Assembly: GCA_964444795.1 (NCBI GenBank)
Contig: CAYUIQ010000105.1
Coordinates: 1-27,878 of the forward strand
Source of the DNA: JABMRP01 sp964444795
GTDB lineage: Bacteria; Planctomycetota; Planctomycetia; Pirellulales; Thermoguttaceae
Length of the DNA: 27,878 bases
Direction: 5' to 3'
Shown one piece after another: positions 7,766-16,208 of the stretch. Every line of letters begins with the position of its first letter. The first letter of the stretch is position 1. Position numbers and translations under genes: made by a program. Under the pieces are notes generated by a model. That model saw only the letters and a list, made by a program, of their open reading frames with translations, had not been told where the DNA came from and ran no database searches.

Positions 7766-8584
7766 TTACGCCTCGATCCCCTTCTGCATCTTCCAGGCCT
7801 TGATATAGTCGTCGCTGTAGAGGTGTTTCTCCATCAGCACTTCGGCGGAAACGGCCGCCTCGACCAGATCCTTGTCGGCGGCGTCCATGATCGCGGCATC
7901 GAGACCGGCGGATATGGCCATCACCAAATACGTCCGGTTGAGCAGATTCCGGAACAGGCACTGCTGGCTAACGTTGGACAGCCCGAGAATGAAATGCGGC
8001 GGCGGGTCGCTGAGCATGGACAGTTGGCGGATGGCCTCCGTCACATTCATGGGTTGCTTCTGCGCGACGTTGACCGGGAGGATGATGGGGTCGAGGTAGA
8101 TATCCTCGGGCATAATCCCCGCCTCCATGGCGGCCATGAAGAAGGTCGCTCCACACTCGACCCGTTTCTCCACATTGCCCGGCACGCCTTCCTGGTCCAT
8201 GGTCAGGCCGATGATGGCGGATCCCGTTTCGGCAGCCACCGGAATCAGTTGCTCCATGTTCTCCGGTGCCGCGGTACAGGAATTGATAACCAACCGCGTG
8301 TTGGGCAGAGCGGCCTTCACCCGGGGGACGGCCTCGACCAGCACCTTGGGCTTGGCACTGTCCAGCGAGATCGGCAGGTCGGTCGCCTCGGCCACCGTCT
8401 GGGCCAGCCAGACAAAGTTTTCGACCGGGTCGCCCTTGGTCGGGCCGAGGTTGATGTCCATGATGTCGGCGCCGCCGGCTACCTGCTCCTTGGTAAGCGC
8501 CAGAACGGCCGCCTTTTCCTTTTCGTTGATCGCGCTACGCACGTCGCGATACATGCCGTTGATCCGCTCGCTAAAGATATGCAT
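7766..8584 (-). CDS. acsE: methyltetrahydrofolate:corrinoid/Fe-S protein methyltransferase
   Basis: A 272-residue pterin-binding TIM barrel that moves the methyl group from methyl-tetrahydrofolate to the Co(I) of the corrinoid/Fe-S protein AcsCD, the entry of the methyl branch into acetyl-CoA synthesis. The length is close to the Moorella enzyme (about 262). Recognisable sites are DINLGP (43-48), Asp75 in PISLDSAKP, the INS at 100-102, Asp165 in YLDPIILP and Asn204 in LGLSNVSQQ, which corresponds to the asparagine that helps activate the pterin N5. GGAGG lies six bases before the ATG, a strong site. It follows acsD by 39 bases. The closely related MetH pterin domain is ruled out by the stand-alone length and the setting among acs genes. 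Confidence 0.96.
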   Translation of the reverse strand: MHIFSERINGMYRDVRSAINEKEKAAVLALTKEQVAGGADIMDINLGPTKGDPVENFVWLAQTVAEATDLPISLDSAKPKVLVEAVPRVKAALPNTRLVINSCTAAPENMEQLIPVAAETGSAIIGLTMDQEGVPGNVEKRVECGATFFMAAMEAGIMPEDIYLDPIILPVNVAQKQPMNVTEAIRQLSMLSDPPPHFILGLSNVSQQCLFRNLLNRTYLVMAISAGLDAAIMDAADKDLVEAAVSAEVLMEKHLYSDDYIKAWKMQKGIEA

Positions 8585-8623
8585 GTTCTTCCTCCGGTGA
8601 ATGTTTTCTTGACTTCTAGCAGC

Positions 8624-9583
8624 CTAGCCCATGAGCTCCTTGATCGTGTTGCGAACCGCTTTCATGGCCGCGGGATGGCGAAGAATGAGAATGTCGGCAC
8701 CGCCCTGGAGCAGATCGCCGGCGGTCACCGCTTCCCACGCGGGACCTCGTTGCGCGGCGGGGCCCCAGGCTTCGGCCATTTCGTCTCCCGACCGGGCTTC
8801 CTTCGCCCGCCAGCACTCGTGGCCGACGTCGAGGATCACCGGCGGGGCCATCAGCTTGTCGCCCGACAGCGCGGCCAAACGCCCCCGCTCGAGGATCGAG
8901 TAGATGTACTCCATGCCGTATCCCAGCGACGTGGTGGTGGGGTAGATGACCATATCCGCCAGGGGAAATCCCATGTCGGTCACGAGGATGTTTACCTGTT
9001 TCTGCTTGTTGATGTCGCAGGGGGCCAGGGTAATCAGCTTGTGTCCGTAGGCCTGGGCGGCGGCGGTGAGCGTGCGGTAATCGTCTTCGATCGCCGCGCC
9101 CAACAGGCAATTCTCGCCCGCGGCGGCCTCGGCCACCTTGGGCATCACCTTCTGATCCTTCGCGGGCACACCGCAGCCCCAGATGATCAACGGCAGGTCG
9201 GCCGCGGCCAGCACGGCCTTGACCGTCTCGGCCGCCTCGTCGGCCGACCGATCGCCTTCGTCCGGATGCGTGGACACCAGCCGCAAGTTGATCAAGTCGG
9301 CGCCCAAGTCCTTGTTCTTGGCCGCCCAAGCGCCCGGGTCCGACCAGACGTCGCCGTAGACCTCGGTCAGCGGTTCGGGCCATCCGGTCGGTTCTTGATC
9401 GAGAACGTCCAAGGCAATGACCGGCGGATGAGGCGTGTCGCCGTCGAACCCCAAATACGGAATGCCCGTTGCTCCACCCACGGTGACCGTGCTTCCCCGC
9501 GTGCCGCCTTCGGCCTGCGTGGCGCCCAGAGTCACCGTATTGATCTGTCCGGACCACTTCTCTTTGACGTCGGGAACGGCCAT
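8624..9583 (-). CDS. acsD: corrinoid/iron-sulfur protein, small subunit
   Basis: A 319-residue protein matching the small subunit of the corrinoid/Fe-S protein (CdhD/AcsD family), which pairs with AcsC to carry the methyl group on a cobamide between AcsE and AcsB. It folds as a TIM barrel; seen here are the N-terminal VTLGATQAEGGTRGSTVTVGG stretch (given in part: residues 17-37), a WGCGVPAKD segment near residue 135, IYPTTTSLGYGMEY in the C-terminal half and the DVGHECWRAKEA segment. Length is normal for the family. AAGGAGG lies seven bases before the ATG. It stands 78 bases after cooC and 39 before acsE, and apart from its partner acsC, with acsV and cooC between them. Confidence 0.95.
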   Translation of the reverse strand: MAVPDVKEKWSGQINTVTLGATQAEGGTRGSTVTVGGATGIPYLGFDGDTPHPPVIALDVLDQEPTGWPEPLTEVYGDVWSDPGAWAAKNKDLGADLINLRLVSTHPDEGDRSADEAAETVKAVLAAADLPLIIWGCGVPAKDQKVMPKVAEAAAGENCLLGAAIEDDYRTLTAAAQAYGHKLITLAPCDINKQKQVNILVTDMGFPLADMVIYPTTTSLGYGMEYIYSILERGRLAALSGDKLMAPPVILDVGHECWRAKEARSGDEMAEAWGPAAQRGPAWEAVTAGDLLQGGADILILRHPAAMKAVRNTIKELMG

Positions 9584-9661
9584 TTGAAAACCTCCTTCGG
9601 GTCGGTTCGAGTTCTCGTCTCTTCTCCGCGCTCTCGGGGAGCGGGGATTGTTTCATCGTGT

Positions 9662-10444
9662 TTAGGTCTCTTTCGAGCCGGATCGTATGTCGCCGAGCAC
9701 CGCGATGAGTTTCCTCACCGCCGCCAGCGCGGGAGACTCCTCGGGCAGGGAAAACACGTTGGCCCCTTCGGCACCGGCACGTTCGACGGCGTCGTCCTGG
9801 GGGATGTCCACCGTTCGCGTGACGTCGAGCTCGGCAAGCTGCCGTGTCACGGGCTCGGGAATGGGTTCCGCGGCGACGCGCGTCACCACCAGCACCCGAT
9901 GATCGATCTTCACCGGCAGTTCGCGGGAAAGAGCCAGGATTCGCCGCACGGCCCTCAACGAAGGCATCGTCGGGTTCATCACCGTGACGAGGAAGTCGAT
10001 ATTATTGGTGGTGCGCCGCGAGAGGTGTTCCATGCCGGCTTCGTTGTCCAGCACGAGAAGATCGTAGCTTCGGGCCAGACCGTCCAGCGAATTGCGCAGC
10101 AAGTTGTTGACGTAGCAATAGCAGCGAGGTCCCTCTCCGCAACCCATGGTCACCAGATCGAAGCCGTCGGCCTCGGTAACCGCCCGTTGGATCTCGTCGT
10201 CGATCGCCCGGGCTCGCCCCACGCCGCTTGCCGGCGACCCCTCGTCACTGGAGCCTTGTTCGCGGATTTCCGACAGATGCCTGCCGGAATCGACCCCCAG
10301 CGCTTCGGCCAGATTGCTATTGGGATCGGCGTCCACAGCGAGGACCGCTCCGGCCTTCATTTCCACCATTGCGCGGATCAGCAGCGACGAGAGCGTGGTC
10401 TTGCCCGTGCCCCCCTTGCCAGCCACCGCGAGTGAGAGTTTCAC
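9662..10444 (-). CDS. cooC: CooC/AcsF-type nickel-insertion ATPase
   Basis: A 260-residue MinD-family ATPase that matures the nickel site of CO dehydrogenase or acetyl-CoA synthase. It has the deviant Walker A GKGGTGKTT (9-17) with the signature Lys10, the CooC-type Cys108-X-Cys110 pair in GPRCYCYVNN that holds a metal between two subunits, and a Walker B-like VLDNEAGMEHL segment (131-141). It is full length, unlike the other copy at 18520-19182. The start is GTG, backed by AGGAG six bases upstream. Its position between acsV and acsD inside the operon suggests it serves the acetyl-CoA synthase A-cluster (AcsF) while the other copy beside cooS may serve CODH; the split of duties is inference. 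Low-complexity heptamer repeats lie just upstream. Confidence 0.93.
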   Translation of the reverse strand: MKLSLAVAGKGGTGKTTLSSLLIRAMVEMKAGAVLAVDADPNSNLAEALGVDSGRHLSEIREQGSSDEGSPASGVGRARAIDDEIQRAVTEADGFDLVTMGCGEGPRCYCYVNNLLRNSLDGLARSYDLLVLDNEAGMEHLSRRTTNNIDFLVTVMNPTMPSLRAVRRILALSRELPVKIDHRVLVVTRVAAEPIPEPVTRQLAELDVTRTVDIPQDDAVERAGAEGANVFSLPEESPALAAVRKLIAVLGDIRSGSKET

Positions 10445-10460
10445 GATAATCTCCTAGTCA

Positions 10461-10512
10461 CTAATCGCTAATCGCTAATCGCTAATTTCTAGTCCCTAGT
10501 TCCCAGTCCCTA
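10461..10512. repeat. tandem heptamer/octamer repeats in the acsV-cooC spacer
   Basis: Four 7-base units CTAATCG (the last imperfect) fill 10461-10488, followed by looser units CTAGTCC, CTAGTTCC and CAGTCCC up to the stop codon of acsV. The same heptamer theme, on the other strand, reappears after fhs at 25839-25864. The stop codon of acsV itself lies in the last unit. Confidence 0.75.
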
Positions 10513-12450
10513 CATCCCCGTCGCCGCCGGAAAACGCGACAGATCCGTATGCGGCAAAAAACAGGCGGACGTAAACTTGTCCATGTAACCCGGATCGATC
10601 ATCAGTTCCTGGTAGCTAATCTGGTCGCGAATCCGATGCACATCCTCGAATGTCTGGTGGCTGAGCATCACCGCCTTGGCGCCGGCCACGCAGCTATTGC
10701 CGATGAAGCGGATGCGCTCGGGCGGCAGCTCGGGCAGCAGGCCGATGGTGATACAGTGGTCGATATTCAGGCGGTTGCCAAACGCACCGGCAATGTTGAC
10801 TTTCTGAATGTCGGCAAACGACAGGCCAACCGACTCGACCAGCGAATCGGCCGCGGCGTAGATCGAGGCCTTGGTGCGAATCAAGTTTTCGACATCGGGT
10901 TCGCTGATCGTCACGTCGCGATCGCCGCCGAAATCTTCTGCCCGAACCACGACAAACACTGGCCGTCCGTCCTCCCCGCCAGTTTGGAATCGGTCGGGTG
11001 CCACGTCGAGTTGAAAGCGTCCGTTGCGATCGACAACGCCGGCCGTGAGCATTTCCGACAGCAGATCGATCAATCCGGTCCCGCAGATGCCCACCGGCGG
11101 AGCATCGTCGATCGTGGTGACCGTGACGGCAAGATCCTCCGTCGAGATACATACCGAATCGATGGCCCCTCGGGTCGCCCTCATGCCGCAACTGACCGAA
11201 CCGCCCTCGAGAGCGGGTCCCGCCGAGGCCGAGCAGGTGACGAGGAAATCACGGTTTCCCAGCACGATCTCGCCGTTGGTGCCGATGTCCAGCAGGAGCG
11301 CGATATCTTCCGACTCGTGCATCCCGGAGACGAGAATTCCGGCGGTAATATCACCCCCCACGAAACTCCCCACCATGGGCAGCGTGTAGAGGATGCCGCG
11401 GGGATGGATTCGCAGGCCGACTTCCGCCGCGCGGATCGGCGGAGGGCTCGTGGCGGTGGGTACAAAAGGCGACAGGCGAATCAGATCGGCTTCGAGATTC
11501 AGGAGAAAATGCAGCATGGTCGTGTTGCCCGCGGCCACGACACACTGAATATCGCCGCGGGCGACCTCCGCACGCTGGACCAAATCGTCAATGAGCGTTT
11601 CGGTGTCGTCGACGACCGCCTGATGCAGTTGGTCGGCACCACCGGGTTGCCGGGCATGGTTGATGCGGTTGATCACATCGGCGCCGAATTTGATCTGCGA
11701 GTTGTACTTCGCCGCCGCTTCCACAGTGGTGCCGGAGGTGAGGTCGACCAGATGCCCCACGACGGTGGTGGTGCCCACGTCGAGCGCCAAGGCAAAGGCC
11801 CGGCTCGACGTATCGCCCCGCTCGACGCAGATCACCTCGTTGACGTCTCGTCTCAGGGCCACGGTGGCCGTCGCCCGACCGTCCCATTGCCAATTCCGGC
11901 TTGCCTTCCGGGCTTCACACCGGCGGAGCACTTGCGGCAACTCCCGGGTGATTTTCAAACCCATCTGCAAAGGGCCGGGACGCCGCTTCGCAACCGCTTC
12001 CAAGAGCCGCTGCTGGTCGGCGGTGGGATCGTCGAGCGAGGGCTCGGGCAGTTCGAGGAAGAACTTCTCGATCAACGGAGCCAGTTCCACCGGGCGCGGC
12101 TCGCCTTCGCGGTGGACAAAATCGCGGAACCGTTCGCCGTCCCGATCGAGCCCTTCGTAGCCCATCAGCCGCGACTCGGGCGGGACCTCCACGACGAGAT
12201 CGCCGCGGGGAATCACTTGACAGGCCAAGACGTATCCGCGGCGGACTTCGTCGCGGGTGAGAAACTCGGTCGACTGGCCCTCGACCTCCCCCTCACGTAC
12301 AATCACCCGACACTTCCCACAGACGCCCTCGCCGCCGCAGATCGCGCCGACGTAGACGTTCGCATCCCGGGCGGCCTCCAGCAGGGTCTTGCCCGGCGGA
12401 ACGGTCACCTCGACTTGATCGGGAAGGAATTGGATGCGGAAGTCGGTCAT
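10510..12450 (-). CDS. acsV: reductive activator of the corrinoid/Fe-S protein (RACo type)
   Basis: A 646-residue protein that restores the corrinoid/Fe-S protein by ATP-driven reduction of inactive Co(II) to Co(I). Residues 1-95 are a plant-type [2Fe-2S] ferredoxin domain with Cys38, Cys44, Cys47 and Cys77. Residues about 220-640 are an ASKHA-type ATPase (DUF4445) with phosphate loops LDVGTTT (Asp224) and LLDIGTNGE (Asp388), CSASAGPALEGG and a late GAFGN motif. The start is taken as the ATG at 12450, whose ATGA overlaps the acsC stop by four bases and so points to translational coupling; a GTG three codons upstream is less likely. Related activators serve methylamine and O-demethylase systems, but the place between acsC and acsD identifies this one. 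Confidence 0.93.
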   Translation of the reverse strand: MTDFRIQFLPDQVEVTVPPGKTLLEAARDANVYVGAICGGEGVCGKCRVIVREGEVEGQSTEFLTRDEVRRGYVLACQVIPRGDLVVEVPPESRLMGYEGLDRDGERFRDFVHREGEPRPVELAPLIEKFFLELPEPSLDDPTADQQRLLEAVAKRRPGPLQMGLKITRELPQVLRRCEARKASRNWQWDGRATATVALRRDVNEVICVERGDTSSRAFALALDVGTTTVVGHLVDLTSGTTVEAAAKYNSQIKFGADVINRINHARQPGGADQLHQAVVDDTETLIDDLVQRAEVARGDIQCVVAAGNTTMLHFLLNLEADLIRLSPFVPTATSPPPIRAAEVGLRIHPRGILYTLPMVGSFVGGDITAGILVSGMHESEDIALLLDIGTNGEIVLGNRDFLVTCSASAGPALEGGSVSCGMRATRGAIDSVCISTEDLAVTVTTIDDAPPVGICGTGLIDLLSEMLTAGVVDRNGRFQLDVAPDRFQTGGEDGRPVFVVVRAEDFGGDRDVTISEPDVENLIRTKASIYAAADSLVESVGLSFADIQKVNIAGAFGNRLNIDHCITIGLLPELPPERIRFIGNSCVAGAKAVMLSHQTFEDVHRIRDQISYQELMIDPGYMDKFTSACFLPHTDLSRFPAATGM

Positions 12451-13784
12451 GCTTGCCACTGATTCTTCAAATAGCTGGGCAGACCGGAGGCCTCCTTGGG
12501 ACCGATCTGGACGCTCCAGCCCGATTCGTCTTCGACGCCCGCCGAGAGGACCGCCACGAAGCCGGGAATCACCACCTTGCGGTGCGATACCTTCTCCTCG
12601 ACGCCGGCCGTTTTCATTGCCTGGCTGATCGTCTCGGGGTTGAATTTATCGGAGGCCCAAGCCGTCAGCACCGAAGTGCCCTCGGTATCGACCGAGAGAA
12701 TGTATGCCGGCACGCGGCTGGCCTCGACTTCGCCCTCGACCGAATAGTAACTGAGCGAGAAATTGGTCGTCACCAACAGCGGCGACTCGGCCCCTACTTC
12801 GCCCACCGCGTAGAGTTTGGGCTCCACGGCCACCGGCTTTTGTGGATCGATGTAGATGTCCTGCCGCGTGGTCAGCACGGGAAGGATCTGCCAGGGCTCG
12901 GCCGCGTCGGTCACCAAGACGCCGGCGTACTTGGCAATGTAGGAGCTCGCCTCGACCGCCTGCGTGGTCGGGTCGTCGGACGACGTGAAGGCAATCGTCG
13001 GGTATCCCAGCGGGCGGTGTCCCTTCAGCGCCGCGCGACGGATCGTGGTCAGCGATTCGAGCGTCGCCTTGAGCCCGCGGGTGCCGGCGTCCAGGACGAT
13101 TTCTTCCACGCCCGCGGCGACGATCTTCGCGGTCAGTTCGGCCAGCGTCTCGACACCGTCGGCCTTGACGGCCAGCGGGCAGCCGTTGTCCTTGGCCACG
13201 GCGGCGGCGGCTTCCGCCTGGGCCGGATCGGAGATGTAGAGCAAGGGCCGCTGGCCGGAGAGTGCCGCGGCCGCTTTACCCAGGTTGTCGGCCGAGGCAC
13301 TGATCAGCACGCAAGCCAAACCGGATTTCTCCGCGGCCAGCTTGGCCGCCTTTTCGAACTGGGCCGCCTCGCCCGACTCGTTGCACACGGCAACCAGATT
13401 CACGCGGATCTGGGTGCCGACCCGCTCGAAGATCAGCTTGCCGACCGCTTCGGCACGCCCGGCCAGTGCATCATCGTCCAGCGAGTCGGAAATTCGCACG
13501 GCCACCGCGGCGGGCCGGTAGAACTTCTCTTCGTGGCGGAAGAGCTGCGTTTCGTTTCCGACCTTCACCTCGTTGTCGCCGGTGCCGATGGTGACCAGTT
13601 GGATCGGCGGCCGGGAGGCCGAATCGAGATTCGCCTTGGCTTCGTCGGAGACATGCGGACATTTATCCAGGGAGGTCTGCCCGGCGGCCATCTTCATGGC
13701 GAAGGCCAGGCAAGTGGGAAAGCCACAATCCTTGCAGTTCGTCTTGGGCAACTGCTTGTAGATCTCAAGGCCTGTAAGCGCCAT
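12447..13784 (-). CDS. acsC: corrinoid/iron-sulfur protein, large subunit
   Basis: A 445-residue large subunit of the corrinoid/Fe-S protein. The N-terminal domain has the [4Fe-4S] motif Cys17-X2-Cys20-X4-Cys25-X16-Cys42 (TNCKDCGFPTC then KCPHVS), a low-potential cluster used in reductive activation. A TIM-barrel domain follows, and the C-terminal part (about 320-445) is the cobamide-binding domain with TTNFSLSYYSVEGEVE. It carries the methyl group from AcsE to AcsB together with AcsD. GAGGAG lies five bases before the ATG, and the stop overlaps the acsV start. The length is normal. It follows acsB after a 123-base spacer that holds short repeats and a hairpin. Confidence 0.96.
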   Translation of the reverse strand: MALTGLEIYKQLPKTNCKDCGFPTCLAFAMKMAAGQTSLDKCPHVSDEAKANLDSASRPPIQLVTIGTGDNEVKVGNETQLFRHEEKFYRPAAVAVRISDSLDDDALAGRAEAVGKLIFERVGTQIRVNLVAVCNESGEAAQFEKAAKLAAEKSGLACVLISASADNLGKAAAALSGQRPLLYISDPAQAEAAAAVAKDNGCPLAVKADGVETLAELTAKIVAAGVEEIVLDAGTRGLKATLESLTTIRRAALKGHRPLGYPTIAFTSSDDPTTQAVEASSYIAKYAGVLVTDAAEPWQILPVLTTRQDIYIDPQKPVAVEPKLYAVGEVGAESPLLVTTNFSLSYYSVEGEVEASRVPAYILSVDTEGTSVLTAWASDKFNPETISQAMKTAGVEEKVSHRKVVIPGFVAVLSAGVEDESGWSVQIGPKEASGLPSYLKNQWQA

Positions 13785-13848
13785 CGGTTCTCCTCTCGAA
13801 TTGTCAAGTCGATTTGTCGCGGTTTATCTCGCGCCCCGTGGGTAGGAC

Positions 13849-13907
13849 GGCCCCTTTGCATCAGGGGCCAATCTTACATCAGGGGCCGGTTAACATCGGC
13901 GGCCGGT
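13849..13907 (-). repeat. imperfect repeats and hairpin after acsB
   Basis: Read on the coding strand after the acsB stop, units of about 17 bases recur, each ending in GATGTTAA, TGATGTAA or TGATGCAA and resembling the last codons of acsB. The last unit sits in a hairpin: GGCCCC (13869-13864) pairs with GGGGCC (13854-13849) around a 9-base loop. There is no T-run, so it may be an mRNA processing or stability element and not a terminator. Confidence 0.5.
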
Positions 13908-16112
13908 TTACATGAGCGGATCGAGCGAGACGGCCGGATGGTTGACCTTGGCCAGGTGCTCGGCGATTGCTTCTTCGTCGACCGCGTCCTCCTCGGTGGC
14001 GATCTTATCCCAGAGATCGGGTTCGCCGATCCTTGCCGCTTCCTTCTGGAACCGCTCCTTGATCCCCTCCTTGAGGTCCTTGGGCATCCACACCAGGCGT
14101 TTGATGCCGCCGTCGGCGGAGAGGAACTTGGGGCTGGAAAGATAGAGCCGGCCGACACCGAGAAAGCCGGGCGTCTGCGCGCCACCGCCGGCAACCGAAG
14201 CCAACTCGCCGAAGCTCATGCCCGACGGCGTGGTGCCAAGGAACTCGCGGTTGACAACCATCACGCCGTTAGCCAAGGGCAAAATGGCGATAATGCACTC
14301 GAAGCAGCCGCAACTTGTCATCGGCGATTCGAGCAGGCTATAAGCACAGAAACGCTCGACCTTGCGGTTGGACTTCTCGTAAACAAACTTGTTGACGCCC
14401 TCCCATTCGCCCTTCTCCAGGTCAATCACTCGACCCTTGGGGATCGGCTGGTTGGGACCCGCGGGACTGATCTCGTAGTTGGCCCGGCCGTCGAGCCAGT
14501 TGTACGCTCCGCAGAGTCCCAGCCGTTGCGGGGTGATCACGCAGACGTGGTCGGGGGCGTAGCTCTGGCAGACCGAGCAACTGTAGAAGATGTCGACCGA
14601 CTCGTCGGTCATGTCGGCGATCCGGTCGTCGCGGTACTCGAACGCCTTTCGGGCCGTTTCGACGCTCTTGGCAACGGCGTCCGGCTCGGTGAGGATTCGG
14701 CAAGCGACCTTGTCGACGATTCCGCCGTACTCGTCGTGCAGTTTGGCGTGGAGGATCGTGCCGAGGTGTTCGAGCCGGAACCCGGCGTCAAACGATTTCT
14801 TGCTCACCCGGCACCAGATTTGATCGCGCTGGCCGGTGTGCATGAATCCCATGGCATTGGAAAGCCAGCGGTGGACCTGACGTTCCATGATACCTTCGAA
14901 GTCGCTTTGCATTTTTCGGCCGGCGATTTGCATCTCGATGGCCAGGGGCATGGCCCCGCCCGGCTCGACCGAATCGATATCCGGTCCGATGACTTCAACC
15001 GCACCGTCCTGGATCTCACCCGGCTCGACCATGTAGGCGTATTCCACGGCGTCGGAGTACTTGAACCCGAACTGGACGTGCATGTCGTCCTTACGCACCC
15101 GTTCGCCCTCGAAGGCCGCGGCGTAGCCGACCGGGATGTCGATCTTCTCGATCTTCACCTTGACCGCGCGGGTATCGATGCACGTCGGCACAATCTTCTC
15201 GGGATCGGTCTCCACGACGATCGCCTCGCGGATCGTGACGCCGGTGGGCCGGACCTCGGGCGTGGTGTCCGTATCGGAAATGACCGGGTAGCCCATCAAG
15301 ATGGCCCCCGCGCCGGTGGCGTACCAATCGTCGGAAATGTCGCCGAAGGTAATCGCGAAGGCGTTGATTCGTTTCTTGGTGTAATCGAGGCATTTTCTCG
15401 ATTCGCCCCGCTTGTGACCGCCGAAGGTTAGCGCGCTGCGGATCGACCAGTTGAGCACGTAGATACCGTCGAGTGTGTCGGGGCCGACGGGCACGACGTA
15501 GAGATCCCAGCATTCTTGCATCGGCGCGTCTTCCTTGAGGATGCCGCCCTCGACCATCTGCTCGCGCATCGTTTTGCCGTCGCGATTGGCGCAGAGGAAG
15601 GTGAGAATGCTTCGCTGCTGCAACTCGCGGACGACTTTCACGGCGATTTCCGTCGTCGGCGCCGGTCCGAGAATCGCGGCGAAGCCGGGCATCCGGCCGT
15701 CGACCAGTTGGATCCCCAACTCGCGCATGATTGTATCGGAGATGAAGCCTTGATAGCCGGCGGGTGTTTGGTAGCCGTTGACCGTTCTCAAGGCGACCAG
15801 CGCCTCCTGGGCGAGCATGGCGGCCGCACCGGCGTCCAGGCCGTCGCCCAGGTAGGGAAGCCAGAGGTCCTCGCTGGGCACGGGCGCGAGCAACTCGCGG
15901 GCGTGCTCGATCTGGGGCTTCATGTCGCCGAGCGTCTTCACCTCCAGCCCCATCATCGCGTAGGACATGGGCAGATCGTAGACCGTCAGCGGCCCCCAGC
16001 CCACCTCTTTGTCCGGACCGTGTTCGGCCAGCGCGGCGTCGTATTTCTCCTCGGCCTGCCGCACCCACTCGTGCGCACCACGGATCACCTGCGTGAAGGT
16101 CTGCTTTGACAT
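13908..16112 (-). CDS. acsB: acetyl-CoA synthase (ACS), catalytic subunit
   Basis: A 734-residue bacterial-type acetyl-CoA synthase, which joins the methyl group from AcsCD with CO from CODH and CoA at a nickel-iron A-cluster. All cluster ligands can be placed, each exactly six residues after the Moorella number: Cys512, Cys515, Cys524 and Cys534 for the [4Fe-4S] cubane and proximal bridge, and the Cys601-Gly-Cys603 that binds the distal nickel. Trp433 corresponds to the conserved Trp427. The full N-terminal domain that docks CODH is present, so this is not the short archaeal CdhC form. CAGGAG lies six bases before the ATG. The gene follows cooS by 96 bases, as expected for the bifunctional CODH/ACS complex. 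Nothing suggests loss of activity. Confidence 0.98.
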   Translation of the reverse strand: MSKQTFTQVIRGAHEWVRQAEEKYDAALAEHGPDKEVGWGPLTVYDLPMSYAMMGLEVKTLGDMKPQIEHARELLAPVPSEDLWLPYLGDGLDAGAAAMLAQEALVALRTVNGYQTPAGYQGFISDTIMRELGIQLVDGRMPGFAAILGPAPTTEIAVKVVRELQQRSILTFLCANRDGKTMREQMVEGGILKEDAPMQECWDLYVVPVGPDTLDGIYVLNWSIRSALTFGGHKRGESRKCLDYTKKRINAFAITFGDISDDWYATGAGAILMGYPVISDTDTTPEVRPTGVTIREAIVVETDPEKIVPTCIDTRAVKVKIEKIDIPVGYAAAFEGERVRKDDMHVQFGFKYSDAVEYAYMVEPGEIQDGAVEVIGPDIDSVEPGGAMPLAIEMQIAGRKMQSDFEGIMERQVHRWLSNAMGFMHTGQRDQIWCRVSKKSFDAGFRLEHLGTILHAKLHDEYGGIVDKVACRILTEPDAVAKSVETARKAFEYRDDRIADMTDESVDIFYSCSVCQSYAPDHVCVITPQRLGLCGAYNWLDGRANYEISPAGPNQPIPKGRVIDLEKGEWEGVNKFVYEKSNRKVERFCAYSLLESPMTSCGCFECIIAILPLANGVMVVNREFLGTTPSGMSFGELASVAGGGAQTPGFLGVGRLYLSSPKFLSADGGIKRLVWMPKDLKEGIKERFQKEAARIGEPDLWDKIATEEDAVDEEAIAEHLAKVNHPAVSLDPLM

Positions 16113-16208
16113 TGGTTTCTCCTGATCGTCCTATTCTGTCCGGCGCAGGTCGGCCAAACCGTTTTGGCCCGGGTCGACCCCCGCTGGTGTATTCTCCGAT
16201 TCTTATCT

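Noticed and set aside
7622..10435. Plus-strand open frame of 937 codons opposite acsE, acsD and cooC
   Set aside because: It is antisense to three recognised genes with good start sites and shows no domain; long open antisense frames are common in GC-rich DNA.
12453..15431. Plus-strand open frame of 992 codons opposite acsC and acsB
   Set aside because: The minus strand encodes AcsC and AcsB with all metal ligands in place, so this is an antisense shadow.
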